Assembly: GCF_047495875.1 (NCBI RefSeq)
Contig: NC_092497.1
Location: 29,455,889 to 29,519,888, forward strand
Direction: 5' to 3'
From: Pithys albifrons albifrons
Lineage: Eukaryota; Chordata; Aves; Passeriformes; Thamnophilidae
DNA: 64,000 nucleotides
The notes below the pieces were generated by a model. The model was not told the origin of the DNA, did not search any database, and saw only the letters and a program-made list of their open reading frames with translations. Shown here piece after piece: positions 14,401 to 29,400 of this stretch. The first letter of the stretch is position 1. The number at the start of each line of letters is the position of its first letter. Both the position numbers and the translations under genes were made by a program.

Positions 14401-17400
14401 CATGCAAGTTGTCAAGTTGCAAGAAATTAAAATAAGGTAAAATGAGAAAGAACAAATTAAAGATATGCATTTCTGTGTATAAACAACTATTTTTGCATAC
14501 ATAATAATATGAAAAAATGTGAATAAAATGTCTTCAGTAATAACAACCATCAGAAATTAAAAGTATTTGCGGCAATTGACAAATTGTCTTACACACACTT
14601 TAAAACTTTCACAAGAATTTTTAAATGTATTTTTATGCAATTTTCTCTTTTATGTTCTTGCAAGTGGATTTGATTTTATTGTAAAAGAAAATGGTATACA
14701 AGTGGATCAACCTCCAATAATAGGAAATATCTCCACAGTCTGGGTCACTATTGCAAAAAGCGATAATGCTGAAGGCATCATAGAATTTGATCCACATTAT
14801 GTCCTTCTAGAGGGTAAGTTTACTTTAAGCTTTCACTGTGGTCAAAAATATAGAGCTATGACATAAATTTTGAAATTAATATCTGTTTCTCAATCCTTTT
14901 TGTAGTGGAAGAGGATGTTGGGTTACTCATGATTCCTGTGCTGAGAAACCGTGGAACTTATGGCAATGTCACAGCTGATTTTCTTTCTCGAAGTATTTCT
15001 GCACTTCCTGATGGTGTTGACTATATCATCCATAATAATTCTGTCATTTTTTATCATGGACAGAACCACTCTTTTATTTATATCTCTATTATAAATGATG
15101 AAGAAAGGTAATTCAATTTTCAGACATTTATTCACCAATTTACTTCTGATAAATCCTTTCTTAGCATGTACAGTATGCCTGTGTGTAGAACTGTGTGAGC
15201 TGAATTGGAAAACAAATTTCTGCAGTGCTAAAAAGATCACCTAAATTCAAAGGGGAAAAAAAGATGTTATAGTGTCATAGTTTCTGTTAAATATTATGCA
15301 ATCAAATAGAGGGTTTAATTAGATTATTAGAAATTTTGAGTGTCAGCAGTACTGCTGTGAAGAATAAAATACTTTTCCATGTTTTTGTCTAACTTAACAC
15401 TAATAGAGAATAGAACATTATTTTTATTTTGGATGTCACTATTCTGTGCAAATAGGAAGAATCTTCTACATTATGCCTACACAGATGATTTCTATATTAC
15501 TTTAAACAGATTCAGTGGGGTGCATGACAAAATTGCTAAATACAGTGTTAGTTTGGGGTTTTTTTCTCTCAGATGTCTCAGAATCTCTTTTTTTTTTCCT
15601 TTTTTCATGCAGTGAATTTGCAGAGCAGTTTGAAATCCAGCTGACAGGAGCCACTGGTGGAGCAGTCCTGGGGCTTCACCTGGTGAGCCAGGTCACCATT
15701 GCGAAAAATGACTCCCCCCAGGGTGTGGTTCGGTTTCTCAACCAAAGCCGAGTTATTCTTCCCAACCCTGATGCACCCACAACAGTGTCCCTGGTGCTGG
15801 AAAGAGTGGGAAGGTTGCTGGGGGAGACACAGGTGAGACATGGATGTCAAAGACTGATTGTTTTCCAGTGACTAGGTGAAAAAGCTTCTACATCTTCCTT
15901 CAAGAGCTTCCTTAATGACTGATTTCTAATAGCATAATTACGGCTTTTTGTTACACATGAATTACATATTATTGCAATGAAACACAAAATGTTGTTACCC
16001 TTTTAAACTCCTCTTTCTCTTCCTGTTTTCTTTTATTATAGTCTTCTTTGCACTATTCAGAACTAGCTCCTAATCCCATCAAAAATAGTTAACTTCATGC
16101 ACTACCACTAATTTAATTTAATTTGAGAAATTGCTTACTATGAGTTTTCTAGATTTTCTTTTTTTTTACTCTATACAGACTGACCACTGACAAAGTGAAA
16201 GTATAAATATTCGGCAAGGCAGGCCTTTCAAATTCTATGCAAACTACTGGAAAATATGCATTAAAAGCCATGAGCTTCTTCTTTCCCCATATAAAAATTA
16301 TATTGGTCGTCTTCTACTTTTTCTGGAAATCATTAGAGAAAAGTGGAGATCAATTAAATTTCAAATCGCTGAATACAGAGTAGGAAATTTTGGAAGTGTT
16401 GTAGCATTTAATAAAGTGGAAGAAATATGAAGCATGGTCTGAAGTATTAAAAACTTTTATTGCAGAAATTGTCATTTTCAGTCTTGAAATCACACTTCAC
16501 AGGGAAGGGTTTTGATCATGAGTACTCATGTGGGGAGTTTTGCAAAACAAATCATGAAGTGGAGAAAAATTGAAACTAACTTGTATGATTACTGTTACAT
16601 GCTAAGGAAATCGTAGGGTTTTTTCTATTACTAGTATTTAGAATCTAATAAACCAGCATTGTAACTAACTAATGCTCCGAAATTTCCATTTGTAAGTTGT
16701 AATGTTCATTTTTCCAAAGATGTCTGTATTTTGACCCATAGAAGTAATTATGACAATTTTGTGTTCTGTATTAACAGTGAAGATTTAAACATAGCTAATT
16801 AGCAGATATAAGTACTTGCGGTATTTTGTCATTTCTTCTCTTGGGATGCTATTGTATTATATTACCCCTCTAAGTCTAAAACCTATCTCTTATACAGATT
16901 AACTGGGACATCTTGGGACCCAATTCAGAAGAGGTTTTGGCTCCCCTGAATAGTGACGTTGGTGACCCTGTGAATGGATCATTCTATTTTGAAGAGGGAG
17001 AGGGAGGTCTGAGAACTATTAATCTACATATCTACCCTCATGAAGAAATTGAGGTTCAGGAGACCTTCATTATTAGACTGAGCCTTATAAAAGGTGAAAC
17101 AGAAATAGATTCTAAGGCAAACAGCATTACACTAACAGTAAGTCATTATTGCTTTTCTTTCTTCAGAGGTTTCTGTTGGTATTCATATTTATCCTGCAAA
17201 GCTTTTACAAATTAATCATAGTGGTTATATAGTTTGTCATTTGGCTTTTTTGTACTTTGTACTATGAAAGGAAAGGGCAAAGGATATATATATCATTAAA
17301 AAAATGGTTTAAAATCCCTCACCTGACTCTCTTATTTGCAGTTTTCTGTGGTTTTCTTTGCAAAGAGTAAGGTTTTTAGGCTCTCATTTGTACATGTCAG

Positions 17401-20400
17401 TTTGTTTGTTATCCCTCTTGACATCTTCTTCAGAGGCAAGGAGAAAATCTGACTTTTCACAGTGCAAGAGAAATACAAAACTTTGTGAGAGAAGGGAGAG
17501 AGAGTTGTCAGACAAATTACTGCTTCAGGGATACTGTTACTAAGGAAATACTTATAAGGCTGCTATAAGAAGACCTCAAAAAATCTTTCTTGAAGATTGT
17601 ATTCTTATTTTATTATCTGGTCTGTAAGGTGTTGATGGAATTAGCTCCTATTTTCACAGACCCTCAGTAAGTCAATTCACCACAAATTCTTGTTTCAGGT
17701 AGTGGTTCACACAGGTGGATATGGATGAGCTTTCTCCCATAGTCTAGGTTTTCAAACTGATAGTGTTAGGTTATGTACACTAGTTCAAGGTACCTGAGCG
17801 TTTCCTGCTCTAATAGCAAAATCCTGAGGTGTGGGATTTGAAATAAAACTCTGTTATTTTCTTCCTTAGGCAGGGGGACTGAAAACTGAAAAGGAGACAT
17901 TCAGAACTTTCTCTTCTGTCTCTTAGAACCAGCAGATATGTGCCCTGGTGACTTTTAGGAATGGAAATCTTAGTAGTTTGAACAAAGATACAACATAAAC
18001 TGCATTTCTAATTTTTTTATACTTTTTTACTTATTTACAGATAGAGAAGTTTGGTGATCCCAATGGAATAGTGCAGTTTTGTCCTGAATCATTAACTGAG
18101 AGTAACTATACAGAACCCTCAGGAGACGAAGGGCCACAAAGTATTACACTGTTTGTCAAACGAATCCAAGGCACTCTGGGAAACATAACGGTATTGTCAC
18201 TCTTTTCCAGTATAATCTGAAATCATCCTCAGTGTCAGTGTATGAAAAAATACCTTATTCTGTGCCTATTGCTTGTTTTTACAATTAATTTTTGAAGTGT
18301 TGCCTTTTATACTGAATTTAGCAGAGGCTTAGTCCCAGTACTTTTAGTTTGGAGGGTCAGAGTTGGTCTCTCCTGGCCAGGGGAAATAAAAGAAAAACAG
18401 TACTGCAGTGCTGCTCTTGCTTTCTCTCTCCCTGTCTCCCTTTGCTTTTGATGGGAGAACAGAAGAGACCATACTCTCATAGTGAGCTTTCTTTGAGATT
18501 ATCACAATTTACATTTTTTTAGCCAGAATCAGACTTCTTTGAACCATCATTCACATTACTTTTTACCTAAAATTGTTCAGAAGTCGATGTTTTAACAGGA
18601 ACTCATTTAATTAAAAAATAAATTAATTAATGAATAGATGCATCTGATGTGTTTAATGAGAGTTTTTCATCCCTTTCTCATGTAAGGAATCTTGGAAATA
18701 GCAAAATTGACAAGGATATTTTGGTGTAAAAAGAGAAATACCTTTTTTAAAATGTTCAGAGATTCCATATAGTTTTACATAAATCTTCTGAAGGTAAACA
18801 AATCTTTATATTCATAGTACTGTTACTGGAATAGCACACCCTTTTGTAAGATCATATTTGTGCTTCCTTTCACCCATTTAAAAGAAGTCAGTTCCATATC
18901 CTGTCTGGACTGAATCCTGAATATGCAACTTTCTGACTTTGGAAGTAATATTGCTTCCCTTTGTTTTATGCATTTTCTAAACTCATTTCAGGTTTACTGG
19001 GAAATACGCAGTGAATCTGACATCACAGGTGACTTTCTTAAGACAGAGGGATCTGTTGTCATTGCTGACCAGCAGAGTACAGCTGAAATAATTATCTACC
19101 TGTTACCTGACGACATTCCTGAATTGGATGAAAACTATGTGGTGCAGCTGATTTCAGTGGAAGGTGGAGCAGATTTAGACCAAGAGAAAAGTATTTCAAA
19201 GATCACAGTGTTTGCAAATGATGACCCTTACGGAGTGTTTGCCCTGTACTCTGATCAGCAGTCAGTATTAGTTGAGAAGAACCTGGATCGGTATGTTCAG
19301 ATCAATGTGACTCGGCATGCTGGGACATTTGGAGAAGTGCTGGCTGAGTACTGTGTCATGTCTCATCATGAGGAACCACTAACTGAACCTGAGAAGGAGG
19401 TGGGATTCCTCACAATAAAAGATGGTGCCACCTTTGGAGTTAAAAGAGTGCCAATAAGCAACCAGGTGCGTATTACTCTTTTAGCTGCTATGTTATCTAT
19501 TGTTTTCATTTGCTTCATCACAGTACAAATAAGATGTGAAACTTTCACTAATATCCACTGTGAAGAAGCAGAAAAGACTGTTTTAGTGTTACAAATTTCC
19601 TGTTTATCAAGTAGAAATGGCTTCAGGTAACACATTCTCTGATAATAATTGCATGTGCCTAAATATTTAGTGTCTCCTTCCAGCATTGTTTTGTGTGACT
19701 CTCAGTTCAATGTCCTGTTATTACATGTGTACATATATTTTCTTAAGTTTCCCTTTTGGGTTGTAAATGGTTGTCTGTTATTCCTGACTCACAGAGCAGC
19801 AAATAAATGTACCTGGAGTTCTCGGTGTTTCCTGCCTTGTTTGTTATTATTGCAGTCTTAGATCCACATTTGCATACTCGTACATCCATTTTACATACTT
19901 TTAAAGGGTTAAAATCAGGCTAAGGCCCACTGTGTTAGACACAATTTATTAAAATGACAATTGCTCTACAAACTCACATTTCAGCAAACTGCTGGCAGAT
20001 CACCTTCACAATGTTGATGGTTTAACTGTATTTCTTTTGAGAAACACAATCAACAGAGCACTTGTCTTGAGAACACTGCTTTTTTAATGAAAATAGAACA
20101 AAATCTGCACATTGTCCTGTTATGTAATTATTTGAACTGTTGTGGTGGAATTAAATGTCTTTCTTTATAATGAAATTTTCTCTCTCAAAGGTATTTCTTC
20201 TACTGGGCTTGAATTTTACTCTGGAACTGACTAATGTAAACCTGGTTAGGGAAAGTGCCAAGGATGTGCCTAAAATATTAGAAAAAGCAAAGTCTGCTAT
20301 GCTGCTTATTCCTGAAGAAGCTGCCAATTCACAGGTCAGTAGCTTATCTGCAGTGTAGTGTTTCTACCACAGAGGAAAGGTACAGTTCATGGAAAAGATA

Positions 20401-23400
20401 AGTGGTATAAGAGTTCAGTTGGCTATGTGAAGTTTTCATCATTGTAACCAACATAAAGACTGACAAGATTTTTCCAGTTAGTACTTGTACTATATGTTAC
20501 CCTTTCTTCTGTTACAAATTCTTACCGAAATGTTTTAACACAGTTGGAAAAGGTGTCTTCATCTATGAAATGTAAATATTATGGTTAATTTATACTTTTA
20601 TTTACATGAAAGGGAAGTTCTGACACTTAAGAAAATAAGTAAATCTGAACAATCTAATTTCTTTAAAAACAGCAGCCCCAAAGTTGGTAACAGCATGTAT
20701 GCAGTATTAAGTGCAAAAGATGTGGAGTCTATGTTGTGTTTTAATGGAGAAATCTGTAAATTTCACTAATCACTGAGTGATCTATTTTCCATTTTTCTAT
20801 TCTCTGTGGCAGTGAGAGAAGGTAATTTGTCTCATTCTGATGTGGTATATGTGCTACAGTTCCCTTTTTGTATGTAAAATAAAGGCAATTTCATGCTGAG
20901 TTTTTAACTTTCAAATTTTATTGAAGTTTTATTTAATTATTTTAATTATCTTGAAACACTGTTCTGGCTTTTATTTGCAATCAAACTTATTTCAAATTTT
21001 CTTTCTGTAAGCACTGATTACAAAAAGACTGTCATATACTATATACTCTATGCTAACATATATCATTGCTTTTATAATGTGCAAATTATCCATTCAGTCC
21101 TATTTGCTGCTCAGAGAAAAATATATCAGAGTACCAAGAATAATTTTGTGAACAATGTTATGTCTCAACAACTTACTTTTGACTGGATACACAATTAATA
21201 ACTTATTTTAGGCCTAAGTCTGTCTGTCTGTCTGTAGTACTACAGCTATTACCTGTGAGAACTGAAGGCAGATTGATTTGGTTTTTTTCTAAACATCAGA
21301 TGCAGAATGCTGTATCCACTGTTTTCAGTACTGCAATATCAGTCATACTCATTCCTTTTCCCTGCAATACAATTCTCAAAAATCTAAACTTTTGAAGTAT
21401 TATTAAAGATCTGTGAAGGAAATATAGATGCATATACACACACATGCATAACTATATGTACATACATATATCTATAGGTATGCATCCTTATTATGAAATA
21501 CCCATTTTACAAAATACAGTATGTTTGTACATATATTATGGCCTCATTCAGTTTTCTGACAAAATCTACTATGTTTCCACAGGTTGGATTTGAATCTGTG
21601 ATATTACAACTTACAAACATTGCATCAGGGACAGGCCATGCTGTCATAGCCAGAAAAGGAGTTTATGGCTCTGTAATAGTTAGCTGGATTTCAGGATACC
21701 CACCAGACCTAGTCACTGACTCTGCTCAGCTAGGCAATATTACTCCTCCGTTTGGTGAGTACTTGTCGCAATAGAAGCTGTGTACAACTACAAGTACAAC
21801 AGCTGTGACAGTTACATAGGTGGTGATATTGCCTTTTAGTTATTTGTACCTCTATGTGTGTTTCCTTTATTTATGAAGGATCATTAAAATCAAATTTTGT
21901 TATCCAATTTTTATCTGTTAGAGATGTTATTATTTTATGAGCCAACAAAGAACTAATTTTCATAAATACAGTGCTATGCCCCTGAAAGAAAGCTTTATAT
22001 AGCAAAGACACTTAGGAAGATTCCTTCACCCTCAGTGAAGTGGAATTCTGCCTAAAATCCCTGTCTCAGTACATTCACAGGTAAAAAGAGAATTCCAGTT
22101 TAATGATTTGATTAGAATATGGTACTAATCACACCAAAGTTGTGGGTTTGATTCCTGTAGGGGCCATTCACTTAAGAACTGGACTTGATGATCCTTGGGG
22201 ACTCCTTCCAACTCAGGATATTCTGTGATTCTTCTCCTTTCAGGTACTGTTGTATTTTCCTCCGGGGAGAAGAGTAAAGTGATTTCATTTCAGGCTACTC
22301 CAAGCCTAAATAAGTGTGAGTCATTTGCCATCACTTTAACAGCTGTGCACAGCAATGTATCTGGTGGGGCCCGCCTTAGGTAAGGATATTACTTACACTT
22401 TTGAGTTGCCAGATGCTGTAAAATTTAGGACCAGTATAGAGGCATATAGCTCATATGAATCCCTGTTAAATCATAGGCAGATTCCAAACTGTAGTGCCTT
22501 CTCTGATGAGTTTGTATGTCTTGTGTCAGGTGTAAACAGGTGTCAATACTGCAGGTGTGACCTGACCAGAACTGAGGCTTTCCTTCAATTCCAGTCTGTT
22601 TCCTGTCATTGGGATCCAAGGTGTCTAGAATGTTCCTAGAACCAAGATCAACTGTTTTAACCAGGAAGCTGAAGAATCATGTAAACTTTGACAGTTTCCA
22701 GTGTCCCTAAAATTCCATACTTAAAAGATCTTTGATACAAACATTATTTTAAATAAATAAAATGAAACAAGAAATGCTGTAGAAATGCCTACTTTCTCTA
22801 ACCTCCCCTTTTAATTCTTAAAACCAAAACCGTTACATTCACTGTAGTTTTTCATCTCAGTTAAGCTGCTGCCTGTTCTTCAAACTATTTTCATTCTACT
22901 TTATACATTGATACCTAAAAGTAGTATCAAAAGAATGGACATAGAGTGACACTGTGTAAGGAGAAGGGTATTTGTTTCACCATGATACATGTACACTGGC
23001 AAATCTGAAGGAAGTACAAAGTGAACCATTTTGCTAAATTCCTCAAACTGAGCCCCCTTCTCTTGGGCTGTATGGACGGGCATCCTCAGAGCACATGTTC
23101 ACTATGCCAGTCAAAAAAAAAATGTAGAATGATGATCTTTTCTAGAAAACTTAAGACTACATCCCACAGGAGGTAAAGCTGGCATTTACTTTTGAATTTT
23201 TTTTGGCTCCCTCAGTGGTGGTAGGATCCTATTTGTTAGCCAAAGTCATTCAGTGTAATTGTAGTGTCATTTGGTAACCTCTGGCACTGAATAATGGATA
23301 GTTCTAGAGATAAGTGTATTACCTAAGATTTAGCAAAGTATAAGTCTAATATTTTCTAATAAAAGGGGATATATTTAATATGAGTAAAGTGAAGTTTAAC

Positions 23401-26400
23401 TTGATAACAAGGCTTGGATCTGGAAAATATTACTGTGAGTAATGTTGTGAAGGGTGGCAGTATTTCAAAGCCCTGCTTTACATTTTAAAATAACTTCCCA
23501 TCTTTCTCTGGCTTGCTGGCTATAACTGTAGATCTGTTAGCATCTCTCTACTCCACAGCTTTCCCTTGGCACAGGAAGTTTGTTTGGTGTTTAAAACCAG
23601 TATTACTTACAGTGGTTGTATTGCGTTCCTGCATTGTGTCCACAACACGAAGACATACTTTCCTTTGTCTCTCCATACTTTATTTGTCATTTACTCAGTA
23701 TCCTGTGCTGATATAAGATGCATTAACCCTGTGGAGGGCTTTTCAATTCAATAATTGGAAAAGCAATTTTAAGGGACTGTCTTTATGTCTTGCTTTGAAT
23801 GGTTGCTATTGCTTTTCTCTACTGTTTCACATTTTCTAATCACCTTTCTTACAGCCAACATTTGTTGCTCACTGAAAATTATTCTGCTTGATTTTTTTAC
23901 TTTTCATTATTCGTATTTCCTCTCTCAGCTTTGATATCTTTTCTGTTTCAGATCAGGATTTACAACAGCTGAAATTGAGCCAATGGGGATCTTCCAGTTT
24001 GATCTTAATTCAAGATCTGTTTCAGTTGAAGAAGATGTACAAACCATCACACTGCATGTCCAAAGATTGTTTGGTTTTCAGAGTAATCTCACTAAATTGA
24101 CATATGAGACCATTCCGGGAAGTGCCAAACCACAAGAGGACTTTATACCTATCTACAATGGAGAACTTATGTTTCTGCATTTTCAGACAAGTGCTGTGAT
24201 AGAAATATCAATAATTGATGACACTGTGTCTGAAATACAAGAATTTTTTTTTGTAAATTTGACTTCTGTGGAAATTCTGGATGTTCAACCTATGAGCCTT
24301 GCCTGGAGTCCACGTTTGAATCCAGCTTTCAGTGTTGCAACCGTCAATATTCTGGCTAATGATATTCTTCATGGAATACTAAGTTTGGGGCCCCAGTTTG
24401 TTTATGTTGAAGAAGATGCAAACAACAATACCTTCAACACAGCAATGCTTCAAATTAGAAGGACCAAAGGGTTTACTGGTGATATTAAAGTAACTGTTAA
24501 AACCTTTGGGGGAATGAGTGCACAGAGTGGGGTAGATTTGTATCCTTTTGGAAATGTTCAGGGAAAATCAAACTTTACATGGGCAATGGAAGGAGAAGAT
24601 TTTGAAGAACAGTCAATCTCTCTGATTTTGTTGGATGGAGAAAGAGAAAGCAAGGTGTCCATAAAAATTTTTGATGATGATGAGCCTGAAGGACGGGAAT
24701 TGTTTTATGTTTTCCTCTCAAATCCAGAATATGGTGCTCAGATTGTGGAAGGGAAGGATGAACATGGATTTGCTTCTTTTTCAACAGTAATTATTGCAGG
24801 TAATATTATTTTCCCCAGAAAATGAATATATATATTTGAATTAAATCACACTCAACTATTTTTGTAGCAATTTTCATGTAGAATTTGTAATTCTATATGG
24901 CAATAAGCAGGATACTCTATTTCCAAATCTTAAGTTTCCAGATCAGAGGAAGCATCTTATGCACTAAGTCCACTGTGCATCCCTTAGCAATGTAGCTCAA
25001 AATATAGATGCTGTTTATCTCTGTTCTTGTCCTATTTCACTTCATGACAGAAGAAACCTGAGCTTAAGTGTTTACCTTGCAGATGTAGAAGCATTTGCAG
25101 GCTCATTTTTCTTTGCCTTTTATCTTGTGCCAACCTTTCCACTGCAACCTGAGGTTCCCATCTCAAAAGATCCAAGAATTCCAAATTCAGAGAACAAGTG
25201 GGGTACTTTATGAAACAGACCTGTGGCTAAGAGAAGTGCCACCAATTCATTTTGGTCTGAATGTGAAAGTGTCCAATAAGGTTGCAGAGATGCTGAGCTT
25301 CCATTGTTCCTTCTCATTTCTCAAGCAGGCATTCAGGAATGCTTGGGGCTTTTCCTTTTCCTAACTTAGTCTAGAAAATATGATTTTGTGAATGAAAATA
25401 TCATGGAGCATTTGAATACAGGAAGACTGAGTTCCTACTGAGACAATAAGATTATGTAAAACAGGAGAGACCTGAAAATTTAGTAATTCATTATTTAAAT
25501 AATGCATTATAACAGCAGTCCTTGATGGGAGACAGTGTAAGTTGACATGAGATTTAGAATGGATATAAGGAAACATTTTTTTTATTGAGGACAGAGAGGC
25601 AGTGGCACAGATTGCCTGGGGAGGTTGCATGGTGTCTCTCCATCCCTAGAATAATTCAAGTCCCAGCTAGACAAATCCCTGAGCCATCTGGTCTAGTTTC
25701 AGTACTGACTAAGCTTTCAGAATAATATTGGACTAGAGGGCCCTTTTAATTTGAATTATACTGGCATTCTGTCAGATGTATTTCATATACTTTGTACTTT
25801 GTATTTCACTTTTGCAATGTATGAGGGTTGCACAAAGCATAAAACCCGGCTTCTGCTTTTGTTCTTTGATACTATGCAGTTCATATCTGCAGTGTGGTCA
25901 TCCTTTCCTGAGGATGAAGGACAGCAATAGGCCTACAAGAGTTTTCTTTCACTCACTGTGCTCCTTTGAAAATGTGATGTCAGAACTCCAATTTCTTTTA
26001 GCTTTCAGATATCTCTCAGGCTTACAAAATTTAACTGCAATATAGATTAAGTTTTAGAAACAAGTTGGGAATTGGAACCATTTAGGCTAATCAAGAAGGT
26101 AAGGTCCAGTATTCACTGGGAGTTTTGGGTAATTAGATTGGCTTAAGAATTCAATATGTGTATTGAGAACCAGGATTAAACCATGCTGCCAGAGGAGTGT
26201 ATGAAGAAGCCAAGACCATATGCAAAAGCAGACTGTAGGAAACAGGTGTTCTGTTCATGTGCATTGTTTCTAGAATTTACCACAGAAGTAACCAGTTGCC
26301 TGTGTGTGCAAGTTAACCAAAGAAATAGGTGTATAGGCACAGGTTGGAGTTTGAGCTTGTATTGAATCTCACGTGCTCCAGAGTTAGACTCTCAGCACAA

Positions 26401-29400
26401 AGTGCACATAAAGATCATGAGACCACACATTAAGGACAAGGGTCAAAACACATACCTGCATTTAAATGTGCAGATAAATACCACGGGTCAAATGTTCGTG
26501 CATACAAATAAGCAAACATATGATTTCTGTTCATCTTATGTATATTGATGTCTAGAAAGCACTGGGGCGGAATTAGATTGCCTTTTCAATTGCAGAGTAA
26601 AGCCATCACTACCTGCAAGGAGTCCTTTAGAAGCGAGATTTAATGGGACGCTGTAAAGACATTATTTCCCCCTCATTAGCACCATGTATTTTTATTTCCG
26701 CTGCTATGTTGCTGAAGTTATTTACGTTCCCCTGAGAAAAAAATGCAGTGTTTTACAGCTCCCTAGTTCCACACATTGAATTAAAGATGCAAGACAAAGG
26801 CTGATGTAACGATCTGGGAAAATTAGTGGGTTCAAGAACCTTATGGGTAGGGTGAGTAAGAAAGCTTAAGTTATGTTGCTGGAAGCCCATCTTTATCCCA
26901 TTATCTACTCCTTCAGTGCTATCTAGGCATACATTAGGGCACATTTCTGTTCAGAAAGAATATGTTTTAAGGGTTATTATAAACAAAAAATAATATGGAT
27001 GAAGTGATATCCCAGAAGGGTCATATAAGCATTGACATTGAACTATTGTACCACCTAGTCTCTCAAAGCCAAAGGACTCACAATTCAGTCAGTTTGTTGA
27101 ATGTTGCTGAAAATACAAGCTTATCTGCAAAAATAATGCCAGGACTCCCCGAAGGAATTTACTTTCAAAAATACTTATTTACTGATTAAAATAAAATTTG
27201 GAAATGCCAACATTTGAAATTCTAAATAATTATGGGATGTAAGTTAAGAATAGAAATATTTAGAGACATTTTCTTGAGGTGTTCCCAATTACCACTTTTC
27301 AGCATTCTTTTAATACCTAATGATTTGAGGGGTTTTATCAGTTACTCAGATTAAAATTATAATTTATTTTCAACTTAACCTTCTTGCTTATTACTTTCAT
27401 GGGCTGTTTCCTACATAGGAAGTGATCTCCAGAATGGCATTTTGGGATTCATTCCAGAAGTACAAAGTGGTTTGGTACTTGATGAAGATTCAGAAAACAG
27501 AGAGGTGCTGCTGACAGTCTCACGGCAACCAAACAGGTGCTGGCAACAGCTGATTCCAGTGCTCTTCCAAATTTTCTAATAGGCTGTGTTGAATCACAGA
27601 GGCTGCTGTTAGTAGTAAACATTTTCATCACAGAGTTTTATAATGAGTCTTTGCCTTTGGGCTCCTTTAATAACCTCCAGAATTTGGCAAGTGGGCATTT
27701 AAGTTGTGAATGTAATTAGGTCTGTCTCTGTGTTGGTATAAAGCAGAAACAGGAAAAAAACCCAAAAGCTTTCAAATTTACACCGTAAGGCAGCAAGTGT
27801 GAAGGTTTTGCTTAAGATATTTACACTGCTGAAGGTGTAACTTCAGTTCTCATCTTCCTGTGTAATATAAGTAGCTGTGAATACTAAATGGAGCAATTAA
27901 GAAGTTACATGTCAGTTTGCTTATGTCTTCACTCACACAGATACTATACTAAAGCCTTTTTTCTAATTTATATATTTATGTAGTGCATTTGTGTGGACTT
28001 TAAACAAATATGCTCAAGTACTCTAAGTTCCTTAAAGTTACATGAAAGACAAATTCTGCTTGGCTTTCCAGGCAAAAGGTTACTGTAGCATCAAGGAAAG
28101 TCCTTGGGAACATGCCCTTTCTTCCAAGCACCAGGGTCTCTTATTCAGACAATCACATGTTCTCTGAAACAAAAATTGAGAAGAATCTAGGGGCCCATAA
28201 TTGCTTGATTTTATTAATCTGTTACTTTTTTAATAATCTGGATAGATTTTAGAGGAAAGAATTTAAATAAAAAGACCTGGCTTTTTCATTTGTAAGGCCG
28301 TTTATTTCCTAATGATAAGTTTTGAATAATTACAAAAAATATATGCTACCTCTGTGGTTCATGTTTCCTAGAGCAGCAGTGCTCTCCTTCAGTACATAAA
28401 TATTTCTTTGTTTTGCTTATAGGGCTTTTGAAGATGTGAAGATCTTCTGGCGTGTGACCTTTAATAAAACAGCTGTTGTCCTTCTGAAGGATGGTGTGAA
28501 CTTAGAGAATGAACTTATATCTGTGCTAGGAGCTACAACGTGCATGGCAGGTCAAACAATGTGCAACATCTCCATTGAAATAAAGCCTGATCATGTAAGT
28601 AATTACTGCTCATGTATGTACAACACTGACATTGAATTACAATTTATCAACACTTCTCTGATTCAGAGGATCTGATGTTTAGTTTGAAGGCAGTAACTTG
28701 ACAGCTGCTTAGTTTCTCTGCAACATGTTTATTTATAGGTTTGTACTGCTTCCATTGTGACTGGTAGAAAGTTTAGGACGTGAATATTTACTTTGAAAAG
28801 TAAATTACGGATCTCACATTTTTATAAAACAATAAAAAAAAAGAATTTCAGTTGTTTCAGTAACATGCTTATTTATATACTGGACTCCTTCACACAGTAG
28901 GTTTTTTGTCTATGAAAGCACTTTTTAGGGTGGTTTATGGAAGTCATATTCTATAATTATCTCATTCCACAAAGAAAGCTTTTATTCCAATTTGTGTGTA
29001 ATTTTACATGCCTAAATCTAACTCAGTGGTCTCTGAAAGCTCTACTCATAAAACTGCATAAAAATCTCTTGAGTGTCTAAAAATCTGTTGCTGTGTACAT
29101 CAACCTTGTGAACAGTGAAGTTCAGTTCTGAAGCCATTATCCACTAAATGGTGTTTGTCAGTAAGGTATGCCTAAGCCTGAGAGCCTTGTTAGTCCCATC
29201 TGGCACTCTAAAATATAGACATGATTGAATTAAACACAAAGCAGAGCATTCAGCAATTTTTATTGAAAAGGGAAGGAAAAAATATTTTTGAGTGAATACC
29301 TAGTGCTTAGAGTAATCCTTTAAGAAAGGAAAGATTAGTGTTTGCCATTCTTTCAAAAGCTGGAGAATTTTAAACTTTCTTAGAAATTACCTTAGCAGCC

